The translations under genes and the position numbers were made by a program. From Marthasterias glacialis (Eukaryota; Echinodermata; Asteroidea; Forcipulatida; Asteriidae): a stretch of 64,000 nt of DNA. The notes below the pieces were generated by a model. That model had not been told where the DNA came from. It saw only the letters and a program-made list of their open reading frames with translations, and ran no database searches. Each line of letters starts with the position of its first letter. Within the stretch, counting starts at the first letter, position 1. Shown here piece by piece: positions 30,521-43,750 of the stretch. The stretch is from contig OU452234.1 of the NCBI GenBank assembly GCA_911728455.2, positions 3,722,501 through 3,786,500 of the forward strand, in the 5' to 3' direction.

Positions 30521-30703
30521 AAAGTACCTCTTACGAAAGTACCTCTTACGAAAGTACCTCTTCCTATATATGCTCTTACGAAAGTACCTCTGACAAAGGC
30601 ACCTCTTACCATATGCTCTTACAGAAGAACCTCTAACAAAAGTACCTCTTGCCATATGCTCTTACAAAATTACCTCTTACGAAAGTACCTCTTACAAGGT
30701 ACC
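30521..30703 (+). repeat. Minisatellite, 15-bp AAAGTACCTCTTACG unit
   Basis: About 12 imperfect units, some expanded by CATATGCTCTTAC to give a longer secondary period. Confidence 0.9.
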
Positions 30704-32328
30704 ACATTGGGGGATTAGGTTGATGGATTTTTATCTTTGTGACATGATCAAAGAAAAATCCATACTGGTAGTTAACTACCAGCTGTGAATAAGTTGTTTC
30801 CTTGATTTTTGTTTGTTTAATCCACTTTAAATTTAAACAAGTGCTATTTTTTTCACTCCTCGGACAAAGTTAGAGAGTGCGGAGGAGAGTGATTGCAGTC
30901 ACTCACCTTAAAAAACAAGAACGTCTGCTGAGTATGCTTTTCTTATCATACATATCGGAGTTAGGGTAAAATAACAACCCAAATCTGTATCACGCTTAAA
31001 TACACACGTCCTTAGCAGTCGATTTGGGATGTAACTTCATCCATTAACCGTGTATTTACATAGCCCTCCCTGACACTTTACACAACACCACTGATGTTTT
31101 GTGGACTTCCCTTCCGAGAGAAGCATTTGTCATTGATCCTGTTCGTGTGTAAACTCTTTTTTGTGAAAGGTAAATAAATTGTAGGTTTGTTCAATAGTGA
31201 GTGCCCCTTTGTGCACGAACTGCTTCTGTTTCCGATCTATCTACAAGCCTGTAAATAAATTGTGTGTTCACGCAAACATTCAAACATTACCAGAATGTGT
31301 TAATGTTAAACATTAAATGTTAAAATGTTCAACAATTCTGACCTAGTCTGACAGCAATGTGCACCCCCCCTCACCCTTTCTACCTTTCAAGGTGAAGTGT
31401 TATTGTTGCTTCTTCTCGTCAAATTCATTTCTGACAACAAGCTCCAGCGGATTTGATAATTTGGCGCCAGGTGTGTCATTTAATGACAGACATGGCGTAT
31501 AATAAACATTCTAAATGTAGGCCTGCATTGTTAATATTTCTATTATTAATAACATCACAGAAAAGCTTTTTTTTTTTTTTCCTACCAGGACATAGATTAA
31601 AACGGGAGTGCTTTGTTGAGCAAAACTTTTTTTTTTTTAATTACAATTTGTTGACAGTAGTTAACCTGCATGCTTGTGTTCACACTCACAAGACTAGTGA
31701 ACCCGATTCTTGAGTAGTCCATAAGATTTGTCACTAGTCCGCATTGTTATTGCAAACATTTTTGTAATCAAATCTCTCCTTTGTTTCCGGCTGTGCTTTT
31801 CTATTTTTCATACAACAAGTACACTAATTACTCATTGTACAACCCAGTTGGTACAGTTAGCTTTGTTTGAAGCCACTACAGTAAAACGCACATCATGTAC
31901 TAAACATAATATTAATGCAATGCATCCTCAATGCAAGAAAATCTCCGTTTTTGTCAACTTTAGTAATCACGGTTAGAAACTACAGTTAATCTCCCAATCA
32001 GTTGACCAACACCAGTCCTTTGAAATTTCTCATATTTTATCAGTTTATTATGTTATTTAAGGGTTCTCAATTTAACTTAAACAAAAAAGTGATTGGAAAA
32101 ATTCCAGAGTGCTTAAAGGAGGTGTGGCAAACTCAATGTTAACACTATCCAGTTATTACATTATGCGCTATTGCATAATTAAGCACCTTTAATGTACTCC
32201 ATCCATAAGATCATTTTTGAGGGGAGAAAAACCAATTATGGTCAAGTGAGATGCCGAAAGACACAAGTATGTCTTGTCCTTGCTTCGGATTCAAACCCAC
32301 ACCTCAAATGACTTCATTATATAACAGA

Positions 32329-32560
32329 ATCCCACTCTTTAAAGGCAGGGGATACTTTTGGTAAATACTCCGAAAATAAATGACCATTAAATTTACTTTT
32401 TAAGGAGCAACTGAGAGTTGTTGATAGTAGACTCCCATTGAAGTTCATAAACGAGTTATTTTGATAAATGCTGGATAAGATCTGTAACCTCAAGGGCGCC
32501 CATTTTTTTTGTGCAAATTTCTTAGATTTCATCTCATGTAAAGCAATCATGAAACGTCAG
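32329..32560 (+). repeat. Family E-type repeat fragment
   Basis: CTTTAAAGGCAGGGGATACTTTTGG resembles the end at 26.97 kb; the rest is diverged. It is followed by poly-A/AT and a (CT)n run at 32899-32924. Confidence 0.45.
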
Positions 32561-33224
32561 TCGCGACATTTCACCCTCCATTATCATCAAATGTAAGCAG
32601 TTTCACGGCATCATGAAAAAAAAAAAAAATAAATAAATGAACAAACACATTCCATCGAATACCGAAACAAAAGACTGGTCCCTCTCCTTATCCAATTTAC
32701 CTCCCACGCCCTTGTGCCCGGACTCCTTTCCCATGCATCGGATGGGCACATCTCCCCAATTGGTTTATAAATCAGAATCACAGCTTGCTGATTTCTCCTT
32801 GTTGCACTCCAATGATTGATCTTACATGGTTTGTTAGGAAAGCAGTCCGCGCCGCGGTATGTGACAGCAAGACCCCTGATTGGGGTCATGCCTTTTTTTT
32901 CTCTCTCTCTCTCTCTCTCTCTCTCATCTCATCTCTGGAGGCTGACACCTGATAAATTTTAACGGCATTGCATCCCAGATACATACCCTGGGAGTGATTT
33001 TGAGAAGTATTGGACTGATCTAAGAATTGTCACAACGATAACTGCATTGCAAACGGGTCATTTATTACAGTGGTTTAAAACTTTCTGGGTCTAAAATGCT
33101 CATTTTACCAGGCCTTAATTCTTAAAATGTTTGGATCCTGTTTTTTAAAGCACAGGAACAACATTGGCAATTGTCCAAGACCAGTATCCTCACTTTATGT
33201 AATCCAACATATACATGAATTAAC

Positions 33225-33480
33225 AAAGCTGAGAAAGTTGAAGCTCAATCGGTCATCGGATTCAGAGTCACAAGAAAACAGTGAAAAACTCCTTTGTTCT
33301 CAAACATAGGTTTTTTTGGACTCGCCAGATCAAAACTTAGAATTGTTTAACTCATTTCTCAAAAACTAAAGCATTTCATTCCAAAATATTTCAAGGGGAA
33401 GTTTTTCCACCATGACCATCTCTATATCATGTGAGGCAGGTGCAAATCTGTGTACATTTATATTTTCAATCTTAGCACTG
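33225..33480 (+). repeat. Family E internal-type repeat
   Basis: GAAGCTCAATCGGTCATCGGATTC..CTCATTTCTCAAAAACT..TTTCAAGGGGAAGTTTTTCCACCATGACC is shared with 54035-54235 (same strand) and 57370-57725 (opposite strand). Confidence 0.6.
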
Positions 33481-33561
33481 TTTTGCACCCATTTAAAGCA
33501 ATGTGTGCATTGGCTTCGCTTAAGAAATCATGGTCTGTTTGATAAGTGAACAAAGAAAAAT

Positions 33562-33612
33562 TGACTGGAGCGGGATTTGAACCTGCGACCACCGGCTATA
33601 CGTACCGTGACA
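33562..33612 (-). mobile_element. SINE fragment sharing the 44.3 kb tRNA-like head
   Basis: The minus strand reads GGTTCAAATCCCGCTCCAGT then CAATTTTTCTTTG, identical to 44339-44371, including bases beyond the tRNA-like 3' end. Confidence 0.65.
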
Positions 33613-33850
33613 AATTTTCCTGTGTTTTATTATAGATGTCTTAAAGTTTTTCTTTGCAGGTTTACCTGCTTGTACTTGTTAGCAACTTGTTGAATGTCTC
33701 TGAGTGGCTTGTAATAATGTGTGCGTATGCTTTGTTAATTAAGAAGTTATAAGATGTTTTTATAAATCAACTTTCTGACAAATTTTCCTGTGTCTTGTCA
33801 AATCTTCCCGTATATTGAAAGCTTCATTTTGTGAAAGCTTGAGATATTTT

Positions 33851-34027
33851 CTGGCCTGATTGCTTCGTTCTTGAAAGGGCAGGGGCACCACAGCATTTTC
33901 TTCTTGATGAAGGGCACCTCTATGAGGAAATGGTAAATTTGTATTGGAACATTTCAAGGGCACCAAGGCAATGACCAGGAGGCATGGAGGCAATTGCCTC
34001 CGTTGCCTCCGTGAAGTGTCAGGCCTG
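33851..34027 (+). mobile_element. CAGGCCTG-end MITE-like repeat with 6-bp flank repeat
   Basis: CTGGCCTGATTGCTTCGTTC to GTGTCAGGCCTG, flanked on both sides by TATTTT, the clearest target-duplication candidate of the family. Confidence 0.82.
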
Positions 34028-34775
34028 TATTTTGTACAGCTTTACCCGCTTGGAAGTAACTTGTTGATCGTCTCAGAGTGGCTCTGATCAAACTACACAT
34101 ACAGAATTGCTGCTGACAGCAATAAAAACATTATATCTCATCACAGCTTGCCTTGAGGGCCAAATACTTTCCTCCAGCGAAGAACACACTCTTTGTTATC
34201 GAGTCCGAACACACAAACTGGATTAGGATTAATAAGTGCTGTTAGCATTACTGGGAGAGTAGGGTGGGCAGTCAAGAATCAATGGATAATGACAAAAACC
34301 ACATTATTGATTTGGTTTGCTTCTTTGAATACAAGCAATGTCTCATGCATGTGTCATGTGGCTTGATGTATAAAAAGCGCTAAGTCAACTTCGACAATGG
34401 GATCACACACATCTCATGTACACACAATTGTAGCATTCGTGATTACGTACAGCTTTACAGTTCACTGCTGGTACTGGCCTGGATTCTAACGGTGTAGTGT
34501 ACATGTAAGATTCAAAGGTATACAAGTCAAAATAACTGACGATGACTAGAGCAGGCTAGTCAGAAATGCTGAGACCAAATTCATCTCACCCAGGGATAGT
34601 GAAGATGCTTACGGGAACCCCCTCTCCCCCCGCCCCCCATCCACAAATTCTACTCCGCAGCAGTAGATAAGAACTAGCAGGACAAGTTCCTTCAGACTAC
34701 AACTTTATCTCAGTCAGGGATGTGGAAGATAGTTGAGAGAATTCTTCCCCCCGCCCCCTCACACACACCCCTACT

Positions 34776-35178
34776 CCCCTGGGGGGCTTGGGTTCAAATC
34801 CCATCGAGTTGCCTGTGGATTTTTTGCCATTGGACTCATTAGCCACTGAGTATGCAGTGTTTATCACACATCCTTGTAAGGGAGATTGGTGGTCTAGTGG
34901 TTAAACCATGGTATAGAATGCAGGGGTCTTTGGTTCGAATCCCACCCAAGTAGCCTGTTGATTTTTGCCACAGGACTCGGGGGAAAGCACTGAGCATACA
35001 GTTCATATCCACAGGTCGGTTTAAGTGCGATCGGTAGTCTATTGGTCATAACCATCTGCTCTAGAATGCAGGGGTCTTGGGTTCGATTCCAACCTGAGTA
35101 GCCTGTGGTTTTTTTTCCCCCTCAGGATTTGGAAAGCACTGGAATACAGTGCTTATCACACATCAGTCTAAGAGTAAA
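34776..35178 (+). mobile_element. Three tandem tRNA-derived SINE units (family 2)
   Basis: Units of ~142 bp at about 34776-34882 (5'-truncated), 34883-35024 and 35025-35178. Each has GGTGGTCTAGTGGTTA-like A box, GGTTCGAATCCC-type B box, then AAGTAGCCTGT..GGACT..AAAGCACTGAGTATACAG. The head resembles tRNA-Glu/Gly. Related single copies are at 39.8 and 55.6 kb. Confidence 0.78.
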
Positions 35179-35942
35179 AAAAAACCCCAAATGTCATTGT
35201 TTTTCTGTTCAGCTGCTGCTTTCAACACAAGAAAAAGTCATCATTTTGAGTTGGTTACCAAGGATGTTGAATTTCCCCTCTCATTCTTTCACGTTATGTA
35301 TGTTTCTACAATTTTCTGCTGTTTCTTTGGGTAAATGTAATGGAGTTTCACAACAATTTAATGTGTAGGTGTACCTCTTTTGACATGAAAAGGAATTCAG
35401 AGAAAAATCCAAAAGCAAAGATGATTTAAAAAAAAAAAAACTTTTGCGTTGGTCCAACAAGGACTTCAATTTTGCATCTGTGTCATGTAAAGCGCATTGA
35501 GACGTTAATGTGAAATGCTCTGTATAATTATACCTGCATTAAAATGGCCTATAAATCCTATCAGCAACAGTTCTGCACAAATGCAGTCATCAAAACCTAG
35601 AAAAGTCTCAGTGACATTTCAAATTAAAACGCTGCATGCGTTGTTTTTCTCTATCCTCTTCAATTATTCATTGGATTCGCTGACAGTGGCCCTTAGAAAA
35701 TTTGTCAGCGGTTTATCCCCATCGCTTGCAAAATTGATGATAACAAAATTCGGCAACAATAAAAAAAACGTCATTCCTTTAATTGCGTTCCAAATTTTTG
35801 GTCATTAACAAACCTACTATAATTTGTATGAATGGCATTTGAGAGTATTGTTTGGCCCAATTATATTTGACAAGGTACATTGTACATGCTTATCTAGATA
35901 TTAAAAGCAACGGAGTATGTATAATCAATGGGGTCATTTTCT

Positions 35943-36745
35943 CAGGGAGGGACATGAAAGCCAATTTGCCGACTGGCGTTACCGTTTTTGGGGTGTATGG
36001 AAGCCAACTTGCCGACTGCGTTTCTTTTGGCGTGTATGGAAGCCGGTTTGCTAACTGGCATTTCCTTTTAGGAGGTGTACGGATGGAAGCCAGTTTATCG
36101 ACTGGTGTTTCCTTAAAGGGGTATGGAAGCCAACTGGCATTTCCTTTTTGGGGGTGTATGGAAGCCAATTTGCCGACTGGCGTTACTGTTTTGGGGATGT
36201 ATGGAAGCCAACTTGCCGACTGCGTTTCTTTTGGCGAGTATGGAAGCCGGTTTGCTAACTGGCATTTCCTTCAGGGAGGGACATGGAAGCCAATTTGCTG
36301 ACTGGCATTACCGTTTTGGGGATGTATGGAAGCCAACTTGCTGACTGCATTTCCTTTGGCGAGTATGGAAGCCGGTTTGCTAACTGGCATTTCCTTTTAG
36401 GGGGTGTACGGAAGCCAGTTTGTCGACTGGCATTTCCTACTGGGAGTGTATGAAAGCCAACTTGCCGACTGTGTTTCCTTTAGGGGGGAGTATGGAAGCC
36501 AGTTTGGTAACTAGCATTTAGTTCCTTTTGTAGGGATGGAAGCCACCTTACCGACTGCGTTTCCTTTAGGGGGGGGGGGGAGTATGGAAGCCAGTTTGGT
36601 AACTGGCGTTTCCCCTTTAGTGGGGATGGAAGCCAACTTGCCGACTGGCATTTCCTTTAGGGGGTTTAGTGTGGAAGCCACCTTGCTGACTGGCTTGTCC
36701 TTGGGGGGGGGGGGTGTATGGAACTTGCCAACTTGCCGACTATTC
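35943..36745 (+). repeat. Minisatellite, ~42-bp GTATGGAAGCCAACTTGCCGA units
   Basis: About 19 units of 35-52 bp, each with GGAAGCC then C/GTTTGC..GACTGGC and a G-rich TTTTAGGGGG join. AACTTGCCGACTGC and GGTTTGCTAACTGGC variants alternate, giving a higher-order repeat. Degenerate units reappear at 37040-37135. Frames across it are repeat translations. Confidence 0.92.
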
Positions 36746-38060
36746 TTCACACTCTTTTGAAGCAAAAAATGTCTAGGGCTGAAATTTCAGCCTGCCCAGA
36801 ATGCAACCCCGCTGTATTTAATAAATATCTTAAAGCATCAAATCTTACACATTAGAGTGCTTAAAGGAAAAACAGTGAATTTAGTCAAACTTCTGCATTT
36901 GAGTCAGGATGTCCATGTTTTTCTTAATTTGATACTTCAGTTGCTGACTGTGGCTCAAAATATTGAATTTTTTTTATGGGGGGGGGCTGGGGGGCTGGGA
37001 TGTTACTCCTCGTTATCACTTCGCCCTTGTATTTGTGGGATGTATTGAGGCCAATTTGCCTGCCTGACAATTTCTCTCTTTTTTTGTAGGGGGATGGTCG
37101 GGGGTGGTGTTATTAAGCCAGTTCGCTGACTGGCATTTTTTTCCTTGTTCCGGATTACTCAGTGTTCTTTCAAATTGGGAAACACCGAGAACACAAAACA
37201 TAAGAGGGCAAACATTGCAGCAAATTTTATAGTGCTCTAAAGAGAGGAGAGATAGTCTGTAAAGGCTGAGCTGTTTACCAAGTGAGTTTTATTCTGGACC
37301 AACCTTTGTTCTAGTTAAGTTGGTGCTTCATTTACAGACTGAGGTTTCAACTCTACTGAAAATTAAAATCCACCCGCTTGATTTTCTGCCGTAGAAAATA
37401 CCGCCCTATTACCCCTTGAAAGTTACTTATCCCGCTCGTATTATATACCGCGGATGGCTTTCAAGCTAAACAAAGCATTGGTCACATTACTAGGCTCAGG
37501 AATGTAGTAATAATGTCTCTGTGGTGGAAATGAAGAAATCTCCGGTATTCATGTATATGTCAATACTCACCGGGACCTCCAATGAATGCTGGGGGGAAAG
37601 CCTGCCGGGGTCACTGGTAATCCAAAACCGGCTGAATGATAACGGGGGTTTTGTTGACGTTGGTTTAAAGCGGAGGAGCTGTGATGTGATTTATAATATT
37701 TGGCCCGTCACCAACGCAATGGAGAAGCACTGTAAAAAACTCGATGCTGTCTGAGTCATGCGGAACAAAATCTACAGGTAGGGACAAGGATATTCCGTTT
37801 CGGAAAAAATTCAAACCTCGCCCCTCGCAAATCACCAAGTGACCCCACACCAATAAAACACTCTGTGTACAGACTTCAGTTGTTCCACTGAAATCTTCAA
37901 ACAGAACATTTTCCACTGTCCAAAACAAAACTAAGGACTTGTTAGAACAAAACCTGCTACCCTCCAAAGCGAAAAACCGTCGGTGGCACTACACAAATAC
38001 TGTATTTTTCTTTATCCCTGATTTAAGTTTACATCATTTGAAGAGGTACACTGTATACAG

Positions 38061-38460
38061 TGTGGCGTGTCGTGGCCGAGGGGTCAAGCGCACTTGACTA
38101 TAGCTCTGGTGTTTCTGATCAGCAGAGTCTGGGTTCGAGTCCCGGTCTTGACACTTGCGTCCTGAAGCAAGACACTTCACCATTATTGCTTTGTCCTTAA
38201 AGCCAAAGGTCTTGTGTGTTGTGTAAAAAACCTAAAAGAACCCAGTACATATGTCGTTCAGAGAGGGAGTTCGCCCTGGTGTTTTCTGGTTGGCTGCAGA
38301 TTGCACCACAGCACCTTGTAGACCGTTACATGGTGCTATATAAACAAATGGGTCTGATATTTTTGAACATAGCTCTGCATGCCTTGTTGAAAAATAATGA
38401 AAGCTTTGAGACGTGATAAAGCGCTCTATAAGAACTGCGTATTAGTATTTTTATGATTAC
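38061..38460 (+). mobile_element. tRNA-derived SINE (family 1), near full length
   Basis: Head GTGGCCGAGGGGTCAAGCGC (tRNA-Leu/Ser-like A box) and GGGTTCGAGTCCC B box, then a GACACTTGCGTCCTGAAGCAAGAC body and 3' end AAAGCGCTCTATAAGAACTG with an ATT-rich tail. The tail resembles L2/CR1-type LINE 3' ends, its likely mobilising partner. Confidence 0.82.
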
Positions 38461-38974
38461 TATTACTTACAGTCATTTTTCAGAGCCGTGTTGCTTTTCC
38501 ATTGCATACAATTCCATTAATTACTTGTGGCCGGACCATTTGTAGGTTATGTTTTGATTAAAAAGCATTTTCCTCTTTTTCGTCGTTATCATTTGACTTA
38601 CTGACACATTTTCTGAGGATTTATTGAACAAGAGAGTCCCTCCTGGCACAGGAACACTGCACCGTTGCTAATTTACGGAAAAATCTTCGTAGATGCTTAA
38701 TTTATGGGCCCAAAACCTAGATACATAATATCAAATTACTTCTCGCACTAATGAAAATAGTTAATAAAAATATTGACAGTGCAACTGTACTTTGGTTTCA
38801 AGAGCTCTTATATTGTACATACTCTTTGATGGTATTATACTGCCAACGTACGTGTATTGTCATCTAATGGTACTAGTTAAATTAGCATTTGCTTTATATT
38901 TGTGTCAGCTTGAAAACAGCTTCAGTGACAATCACTTTAGAAAGTTAGAAATCCCACAGAAATATACAGTCAAA

Positions 38975-39154
38975 CAGGTCTGATTGCTTCGTTCTTGACA
39001 GGGCAAGGGGCACCAAGGCATTTTCTTCTTGATAAAGGGCACCTCTATGAGGAAATTGTACATTTCTACTTGAACATTTCAAGGGCACCAAGGCCAGTGA
39101 CCAGGGGGCAACGGAGGCAATTGCCTCCGTTAACTCCGTGAAGTATCTGGCCTG
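38975..39154 (+). mobile_element. CAGGCCTG-end MITE-like repeat, copy
   Basis: CAGGTCTGATTGCTTCGTTC..GAAGTATCTGGCCTG, with all internal blocks present. Confidence 0.8.
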
Positions 39155-39714
39155 CTAAAAGTAGTGCGTAATTTGTCAGGATTCCCAATTTGAGGATTTT
39201 GTCATCTTTTTTTTTGCCTGTTTAAAATTCAAGCAGACATCCTGGGTATATTAAGGGGTTTCATATCCTATCCAAGAGGAAAAACAACACCCTTTTTTTT
39301 TTTAATGAATTTTTCATTTTTGTGCAGTCACACCTGTGATCAAATCTGGTCTCAGGACTATCGTTCACAAGTTTGCATTCTTTGTCAGAATTTGCCAAGG
39401 AGTGTGTTGATTTGTGCGATGATGACGACGACGCTGAGCATGGGCCGCTGACAATGCCATACTTGACCTCCACCAAGTTCAAGTTCATGCAGTCACTGCT
39501 CGCAGAGAATTGATTGGGGGGTTTAACCGGGCACTCTGCTGGTTCCCATGGTGTGGGTATGCCTCCCCGCTGTTCCAATGGGAGATCTCACAGTGCAAGG
39601 ACCAGGAACTGGAGCTGTCAACTAGAGAATTAAAGGGGTGGTTACAACACCACTATTGACGGCCTGTTCCCGAGTTCAATAACCTTTCTCAGATTATTTA
39701 TGTTTTACCCATAC

Positions 39715-39870
39715 ACCGATGTGTGTCAAGCGCTGTATACTCAGTACTTTCCAGAGTCCTGTGGGGAAAAAAAATTCCACTTACTTATTACTCTGGTGGG
39801 ATTCGAACCCATGACCTTTGCAGTTCTTTGTCTAGAGCAGATGTCTTACCACTTGACCAGTGAGCTTGCC
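39715..39870 (-). mobile_element. tRNA-derived SINE family 2, reverse copy
   Basis: The minus strand carries TCAAGTGGTAAGAC, GGGTTCGAATCCC and GGAAAGTACTGAGTATACAG in the order seen at 34.9-35.1 kb. Confidence 0.7.
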
Positions 39871-40854
39871 CGCAGCTAGAGGCAGTTCAAATCCTGTGTT
39901 ATTTTGCAACAGGTGTTATTAGTGAGTAGTGATTAAAAAAAACATACATTTGCCTCTCGGAAATACAACCAGTGGAACCACACTCTACGTATAGAAACAT
40001 ACGTTCTGCCATTTTGTGTAGACAAAAAAAATTGGTTCTACAAAATGGCATGAAATTAAACAAAAACCACACAGGGGATATTTATGTGAATCATTATATC
40101 CTTCTTTCAAAATATATTTCCAGCCATATTCATTTCACAAATGATTTTGAAAGCCCCAAAGCACCCAATCCGAACGCAACTTTTCCCTTCAATCAGTCAG
40201 CTTTTTCAAAGAAACTTGTCAACCTCTCTTCAATAATTGCACAGCCCTGCACTCCGTCTGAAAAAGTTAATACTATCGGTGGAAACTTTCAGCTGTTTTG
40301 AAATTTTCATCCATGATTTACAATAAAGAGTCTATGGATCCCAAGGATAAACAACCCCAAAACAAAGCACTCTTTCATAACCTGAACCCCCCACTGCAAG
40401 AATGCCCCAAATACAACCTTAATCTTGTAGCTCTTTATTTCCCGAGGGTTTCTGGAACTGGGAAGTTCAAGTTATCAGTGGCCCTGTGCCAACTGCAACA
40501 CCTTCCAGTACCATAAATGTGGTAACTACTGGATGGCCCTGTATTTCACAAATCTAGCTGTCTTGGATTTTTTTAAATTGATGCTCAGTACACACATGTG
40601 CATCATGCAGGGCGCGTATTTGGGGTGAACTTCCACAAGACCACAGGGCTCGCTGATCAAAATGTCTACCGGACCAGAATTTATTTGTGCAAAACCAGAA
40701 TCTAAATGAGAAAGGACTTTCTGCAAAGTTTAACATGAGAACTGTTTTGATTTGAACAAGCACTAGGAGAGGTTTGATCTCACTTGTCTGATGGGGAAGT
40801 ATACTTTGATACTTTTTTTGTGGGGGGGGGGTGTTAAAAGATATGTCAATGTGA

Positions 40855-40945
40855 GGTGTTATAATTCAACAGAAAAACTCAAGACTGCCAGAGTTGTTGG
40901 GTCGTGAGTTTACTGGACAAAAGTCAGCTGAAAATCAGAGCTGCT
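40855..40945 (-). repeat. Dispersed repeat, inverted partner of 43645-43750
   Basis: CAAGACTGCC..GTCGTGAGTTTAC here matches GTAAACTCACGAC..GGCAGTCTTG at 43.7 kb. A related AATTTCACAAGACC-type block is near 40640 and 43970. Ends unresolved. Confidence 0.5.
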
Positions 40946-41061
40946 GTAGCATCTGTAAATTAGACATCATAAACAGTTGATTTGATAAAAATGTGTTTCA
41001 AATTCATTGAGTTGTTTAGAATAATGTGTGAAGTTTGGTTCTGAGGAGAGCAAAGAGCTAA

Positions 41062-41545
41062 TAATAATAATAATAATGCGCAATAGTGTTTATCACACCC
41101 GAGGGCTTCTCAAAGCGCTCAGTGTTTTTTTCTACAAGGTATGTGGAGCTATGTTCCACATATAAGACCTATTCATTTTTTTATAGCAGTTTACAAGGTG
41201 CTGTTTTGCAATCTGCAGCCAACCATGCCAGGAAATATTGGGGCTTACCCCTTCAATAAATGCACTGGGTTCTTTTACATGCATTACACAACACACGAGA
41301 CTTACGGCTAACTTACTTACAGCTGTACGTCCCATTGGAAATACGAAGCAATAAATGTCTTGCTTAAGGACACACGTGTCACAACCGGGACTCGAACCTA
41401 CACTCTGGTGGTAAGAAACACCAGAGCTTGAGTCCAGTGCGCTAGACCGCAAGTGTCAAGACCGGGACCCGAACCCACACTCTGCTGGTAAGGAACACCA
41501 CAGAGCTTGAATCCCAGTGCGCTTGACCGCTGGGCCAGGAGCTCT
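41062..41545 (-). mobile_element. tRNA-derived SINE family 1 with duplicated head
   Basis: The minus strand has two consecutive tRNA-like heads (41536-41451 and 41450-41379), each with GGGTTCG/GGTTCGAG-type B box and CACTGG/CTCAAGCTCTGG, followed by one body and an ATT tail at 41083-41062. Confidence 0.75.
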
Positions 41546-43644
41546 CAATAATTCAAGGAGACCAGTTTATAGCTCTCCTCTATTTCTCAAAATGAAGGAC
41601 TGGAGTTCCACAAAGCTCCAAATATCATTCTCACGGTGGTGGAAGTGTATCCTTAACTCTGAAGCAAAAGTGGTCTTCTCCTCCAGGCATGACATACCTT
41701 GGCACTGAGACTGGGTTCAGACTTTTCTTTGTAGGTTCTGTGATGTAGAAGTTAATCTCCCAGATGTTAACGGAGCTCCATTACACCCGAAGAGTCAACG
41801 CTTCAGGACCTGGGCAGTCCATTGTTTTCTTTCACCCCAAATTTGTCTCGCGAAGAAAACCTGTCAACAAATAAATTTTGGGGGTACACAATGTAAATTA
41901 CACCATTAAATAGAGAAAGTGCATATATATTGTACGTGTCTTTTTAGTTTGGGGGTGGGTTAGGGGATAGAGTTTTTAATTCCCAATCTCTAAGTTTCAA
42001 TAAACACACCATAGAACCAACCTGTGAAAAATCCCTCACATTCGGTGGTTATGTTTAATAGTAACAACAAATTTATTTATTATTATGCTGAAGGGATTTT
42101 GCGTATACTCCCTTTTTTCATATCGGGACTTATTTCGATTGCAGCAATTAAAATAAGAAGCAGTGATTTTAGGGGTCGTTAAATAGTATTTCCTCTTGTT
42201 GGACTATTTAAAATCTTGGTGGGTAACCATGTTAGGTAATTGCAGAAAGGAAAAAAAAAATGCAGTATTTTAATGACTAACTATTATATTAGTAGTAAAA
42301 AATATGCTTATGAATCTTGGTTTAAGTTGTTTTTGTGTAATGCATCTGATGCTACAAAAGCTTAATGCAGATTTTTGACCAGGTAGCCATAAAAGAGATG
42401 CATTTTATTGTCCTTTCTGTTTGAAAAGTTTAAATTTGGTGACTGGAGCCAAATTTATGCGGTCTGCAAACTGTCGACAATGCAGCACTCACACTAAAAT
42501 GCTTGATCATTCCGTCTATCTGAAATGTGAGTAAATGTACTTGATACATATAGATCAAGGAAAAAAGCTCATCAAAATTGCACAAAATAATAGGTTTTTT
42601 TTCTCCATATTTCCTTCAATGGAATATCTTCCCAGCGATGTGATGACATTGCCTAAAACTAAAATGAGTGAGGGGGTCCCTTAAAGATAGCAAGGTGGGC
42701 CATCTCAAGCTTAGAACTGAATGGGCAGGGGGAAACACTGGTGTGTACATAGATTAAGGAGGAAGTCGTCCATGGTTCGAGGAAAATATTCCTTTAAAAT
42801 AACGTCCCTGCAAAAAAAAGGAGCAGAGACCCAGTTCCAAACAGTATGATTTTATTAAGCTGATAGCCGTTTTTTTTGCCAAGCGAAACTTTTCTACTTG
42901 TATGCTTATCAGATTTGCGTTCTCTGTCGCCCCTGTGAACTCAGTCGGCTTATTTGGAAATATAAACTGGAAAAGTCCATGTGGACGAATCCAACTCTGG
43001 TAACTGTAGTAACCATAACAGGTGGTTGAACACTGTTCAGTGATCAGCACACCACAGTACATTACACAGATCAGCAAGTGAGTCAAACCGCAAATAGAAA
43101 TTTCATTAAATTCCAGTGATTATAAAGTGAAAACACCCAGGCTCAACGGGAAGTTATTACTTTGCTAGGGGGGAAAAAAAGGGAAGAAAAAAAAAAAAAA
43201 AAAAAGCTGAACTAACTGACTGACTGACATTATGAAGTGGTCTCATTCAACTCAAGCCTGATTGATTGTTGTTTCCTGCAGTGGTTTCTACGGCTACTAA
43301 ATATTACATTGCACTCGATATCGTCGCGATGGCTACACTCAAAAGTGTTTCGCAGACCGAACCACCTGCCTCTGAATTCGGCGCGGAAATCCCCAATATT
43401 GATTTCATTATTTGCCGAAGACTGTGTTTATTATTTTATTATGATTTATGGAATTGCTCACAGGTAGCTCTGGATTTTTTTAATTTTTTTTTTATTGAAA
43501 TTATTTTTATTTAAAAACCTTTTAAGAATTTTGTATGCATTATATACATGCATGCCCCTATAAACTCTGTATAATGAGAACATTTGTTGATAACATTAAT
43601 ATGTGGCAGGCTCAAGGCTTTATCAGGGCTCAAGTTTTTCAGTG

Positions 43645-43750
43645 GACTGCAGGCTCGAGGCCAGTGATTTTAGTGTCGGGCCGGTAAACTCACGACCTGG
43701 ACAAGTCCGGCAGTCTTGTGTTATTTAATTGAATAATAATATCTCACTCT
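43645..43750 (+). repeat. Dispersed repeat, partner of 40855-40945
   Basis: See the inverted match described there. The surrounding 43200-44280 holds a poly-A run and a weak SINE 3' end near 44030-44130. Confidence 0.5.

Noticed and set aside
30521-30703. CRISPR-like array
   Set aside because: Units are contiguous 15-mers without unique spacers, in animal DNA; it is a minisatellite.
35852-36344. Repetitive secreted-like protein rich in Trp/Leu units
   Set aside because: All frames across 35.9-36.7 kb are the minisatellite; no start, splice or composition signal favours one.
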